The position numbers and the translations under genes were made by a program. From Lachnospiraceae bacterium (GTDB lineage Bacteria > Bacillota > Clostridia > Lachnospirales > Lachnospiraceae): 64,000 nucleotides of DNA. Of this stretch, positions 62,681-64,000 are shown one piece after another (position 1 is the first letter of the stretch; each line of letters begins with the position of its first letter). The DNA is taken from NCBI GenBank assembly GCA_910575605.1, contig CAJTEW010000010.1:62001-126000 (forward strand), written 5' to 3'. The notes under the pieces are model-generated. The model did not search any database, was not told the DNA's origin, and worked only from the letters and a program-made list of their open reading frames with translations.

Positions 62681-64000
62681 GAGACACAAAAAAGTTGTAT
62701 TTGCAAGCTTAACTCTTGTTATTGTAAGCATATTTTCTATCTTTATTTCCAACAAAACACTTCCTACAGTAGAAGGCTGGTATAGCTATTATGCAAAATG
62801 TATTAACTCTGGAGAGATAGTATATAAAGATTTTGAATATCTTTTTACTCCAATATACATGTATTTAATATCTTTATATACAAGGATATTTGGCTATAGC
62901 ATAATAGTTCTGAGAATAGGGGGAGGGGTAATTTTTGTATCTATAGCACTTATTCTGTATATAACTTTAACAAAAGTATTTTCAGAAGAAAGTTCAATGA
63001 TTGCTGCCATAACAGGTGTCTTTTATCTGCAGTCAGATGCATATACTGTTTTTTATGACTATATACGGGTAATGGATATATTTACGTATTTGTCCATCTT
63101 ATTTATGATATTAACAATATTTGAATGGAAAAATACTCTAAAGTCTAAAAAAATTTATTTGTGGGCATTTTTTTCTTCTATGTTTTTTCTTATAAAGCAA
63201 AACATGGGAGGGTTGTTTTTAGTATATTCTTGTATATTTATACTCTTTTATGCTCTTATTCACCGGTTGAAAATTGTTGATTGGTTTTTTCTTGAATTGA
63301 AATATATTATAACTTCTCTCATTCCTGTGTTTGTCACTGTTTTTGTATTCTGGAGATTAGATTTACTTTCGGATATGGTTAATTCGGTTTTTTTTAGTGC
63401 CGTAGATGCCAAAGGAGGTATTTTAGTAATATTCTTTAATTGGATAATAAATGGTTTTCAATCTTATTCAAGAGCATTTTTAATGGGTATAATATTTGTT
63501 TTACTCTTATACATTAACCAAAAAATAGCGAAATGGTCTGGGCAGGGTAATATTTTTAAAGTATTTATTGCAGTCTTTTTTGCAATTTATGTAATTATAG
63601 AATTGTTAGTTATACTCAATAATTCAGATGCAGGCTTGCTATACTCTTTAAAATATAGAATAGATGTCACATTTATTTTTATTATTGATTTTGTTATGGT
63701 ACTTTACTATGTAATTTTACTCATTTACGAAATGTTAAGGGAAAGAGAAATAAACCATAAGAACGTAATCTATCTAGCGCTATTTGGATCATACTTTACA
63801 CAATGCTATGGTGCAGGAATGTCGGGCGGTTTGTCAATTGGTGAATCTGCACTTGGAATAGGATTGGTAATAGCGATACTTATAGATATCTGTTCATACA
63901 AATATGGCGCTATTTTTCAGACAGTGGTCACCGTATATTGTGCGAATCTTATCTGTTCATGTATTGGAGCTAAGATGGTTTATCCATGTGAATGGTGGAA
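62664..64000 (+). CDS. GT-C/GT39-like integral membrane glycosyltransferase, C-terminus beyond window edge
   Basis: The ATG at 62664 has GAGGAG seven bases upstream and overlaps the previous gene by 17 nt in another frame; it stays open to the right edge (about 445 codons). It has about ten membrane segments so far. The first loop, TLPTVEGWYSYYAKCINSGE, then KDFEYLFTPIYMYLISLYTR, matches the ArnT/PMT-like GT-C pattern, with a glutamate in the first loop. It should use a polyprenyl-linked donor outside the membrane. Assignment beyond GT-C is not safe. Confidence 0.75.
   Translation, partial: MKKMCERHKKVVFASLTLVIVSIFSIFISNKTLPTVEGWYSYYAKCINSGEIVYKDFEYLFTPIYMYLISLYTRIFGYSIIVLRIGGGVIFVSIALILYITLTKVFSEESSMIAAITGVFYLQSDAYTVFYDYIRVMDIFTYLSILFMILTIFEWKNTLKSKKIYLWAFFSSMFFLIKQNMGGLFLVYSCIFILFYALIHRLKIVDWFFLELKYIITSLIPVFVTVFVFWRLDLLSDMVNSVFFSAVDAKGGILVIFFNWIINGFQSYSRAFLMGIIFVLLLYINQKIAKWSGQGNIFKVFIAVFFAIYVIIELLVILNNSDAGLLYSLKYRIDVTFIFIIDFVMVLYYVILLIYEMLREREINHKNVIYLALFGSYFTQCYGAGMSGGLSIGESALGIGLVIAILIDICSYKYGAIFQTVVTVYCANLICSCIGAKMVYPCEWW

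Overview
The window is one long cell-surface polysaccharide locus from a low-GC Gram-positive anaerobe, most likely a gut Lachnospiraceae-type Clostridium. The evidence is AT-rich DNA, strong AGGAGG-type ribosome binding sites, secreted enzymes carrying tyrosine- and tryptophan-rich cell-wall-binding repeats, a LytR-CpsA-Psr (LCP) ligase, a DUF3048 lipoprotein and a small XRE regulator. The genus assignment is inference. No tRNA, rRNA, CRISPR array or insertion sequence was seen. Where a start codon differs from the longest ORF, it was moved to the codon with the best ribosome binding site.

Region 1 (1-44,668, all minus strand) splits into transcription units that begin at sigma-A-like promoters. 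At about 44.7 kb a promoter leads to rmlA, rmlB, an LtaS-like phosphoglycerol transferase and an M6 protease with wall-binding repeats. At about 37.5 kb a second promoter, followed by a leader hairpin, starts the main cluster: a WbaP-type initiating sugar transferase, a WecG/TagA transferase, a UDP-ManNAc dehydrogenase, several GT2 and GT4 transferases, a GH25 lysozyme with wall-binding repeats, a Wzx flippase, and a block of two pyruvyl transferases with two FrhB-type iron-sulfur proteins. A third promoter (about 20.9 kb) drives a Wzm/Wzt-type ABC exporter, further transferases, UDP-GlcNAc 2-epimerase, a UGM-like flavoprotein, a Wzy-like protein and an unknown anchored protein. A fourth (about 12.0 kb) drives a second initiating transferase, a second Wzy/ligase-like protein, a second TagA-type enzyme, two TuaH-like transferases, a polysaccharide deacetylase, the LCP ligase, a transglutaminase-like wall-binding protein and an MBOAT acyltransferase cut by the left edge.

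Region 2 (44.7-50.3 kb) holds an XRE regulator, a DUF3048 lipoprotein, a GT-C-like membrane protein, a second flippase and a tyrosine recombinase. It is flanked by an 18-bp direct repeat with one mismatch, so it may be an exchangeable cassette.

Region 3 (50.3-58.4 kb, plus strand) is a tight operon for what looks like an unusual CDP-linked sugar: CDP-glucose 4,6-dehydratase, an HMGL-type aldolase fused to a second domain, an SDR, a dehydroquinate-synthase-like cyclase, an acetolactate-synthase-like ThDP enzyme, an NAD-dependent epimerase and a GtrB-like transferase. This is the best candidate for undescribed chemistry.

Region 4 (58.4-64.0 kb, plus strand) is visibly more AT-rich. It carries a frameshifted acyltransferase, a GT87-like protein, a second acyltransferase with an N-terminal ectodomain, and a GT-C protein cut by the right edge.

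The duplicated initiating, polymerising and export functions suggest at least two polymers are made here, decorated by pyruvyl, acyl and possibly phosphoglycerol groups. The LCP protein probably attaches one to peptidoglycan.
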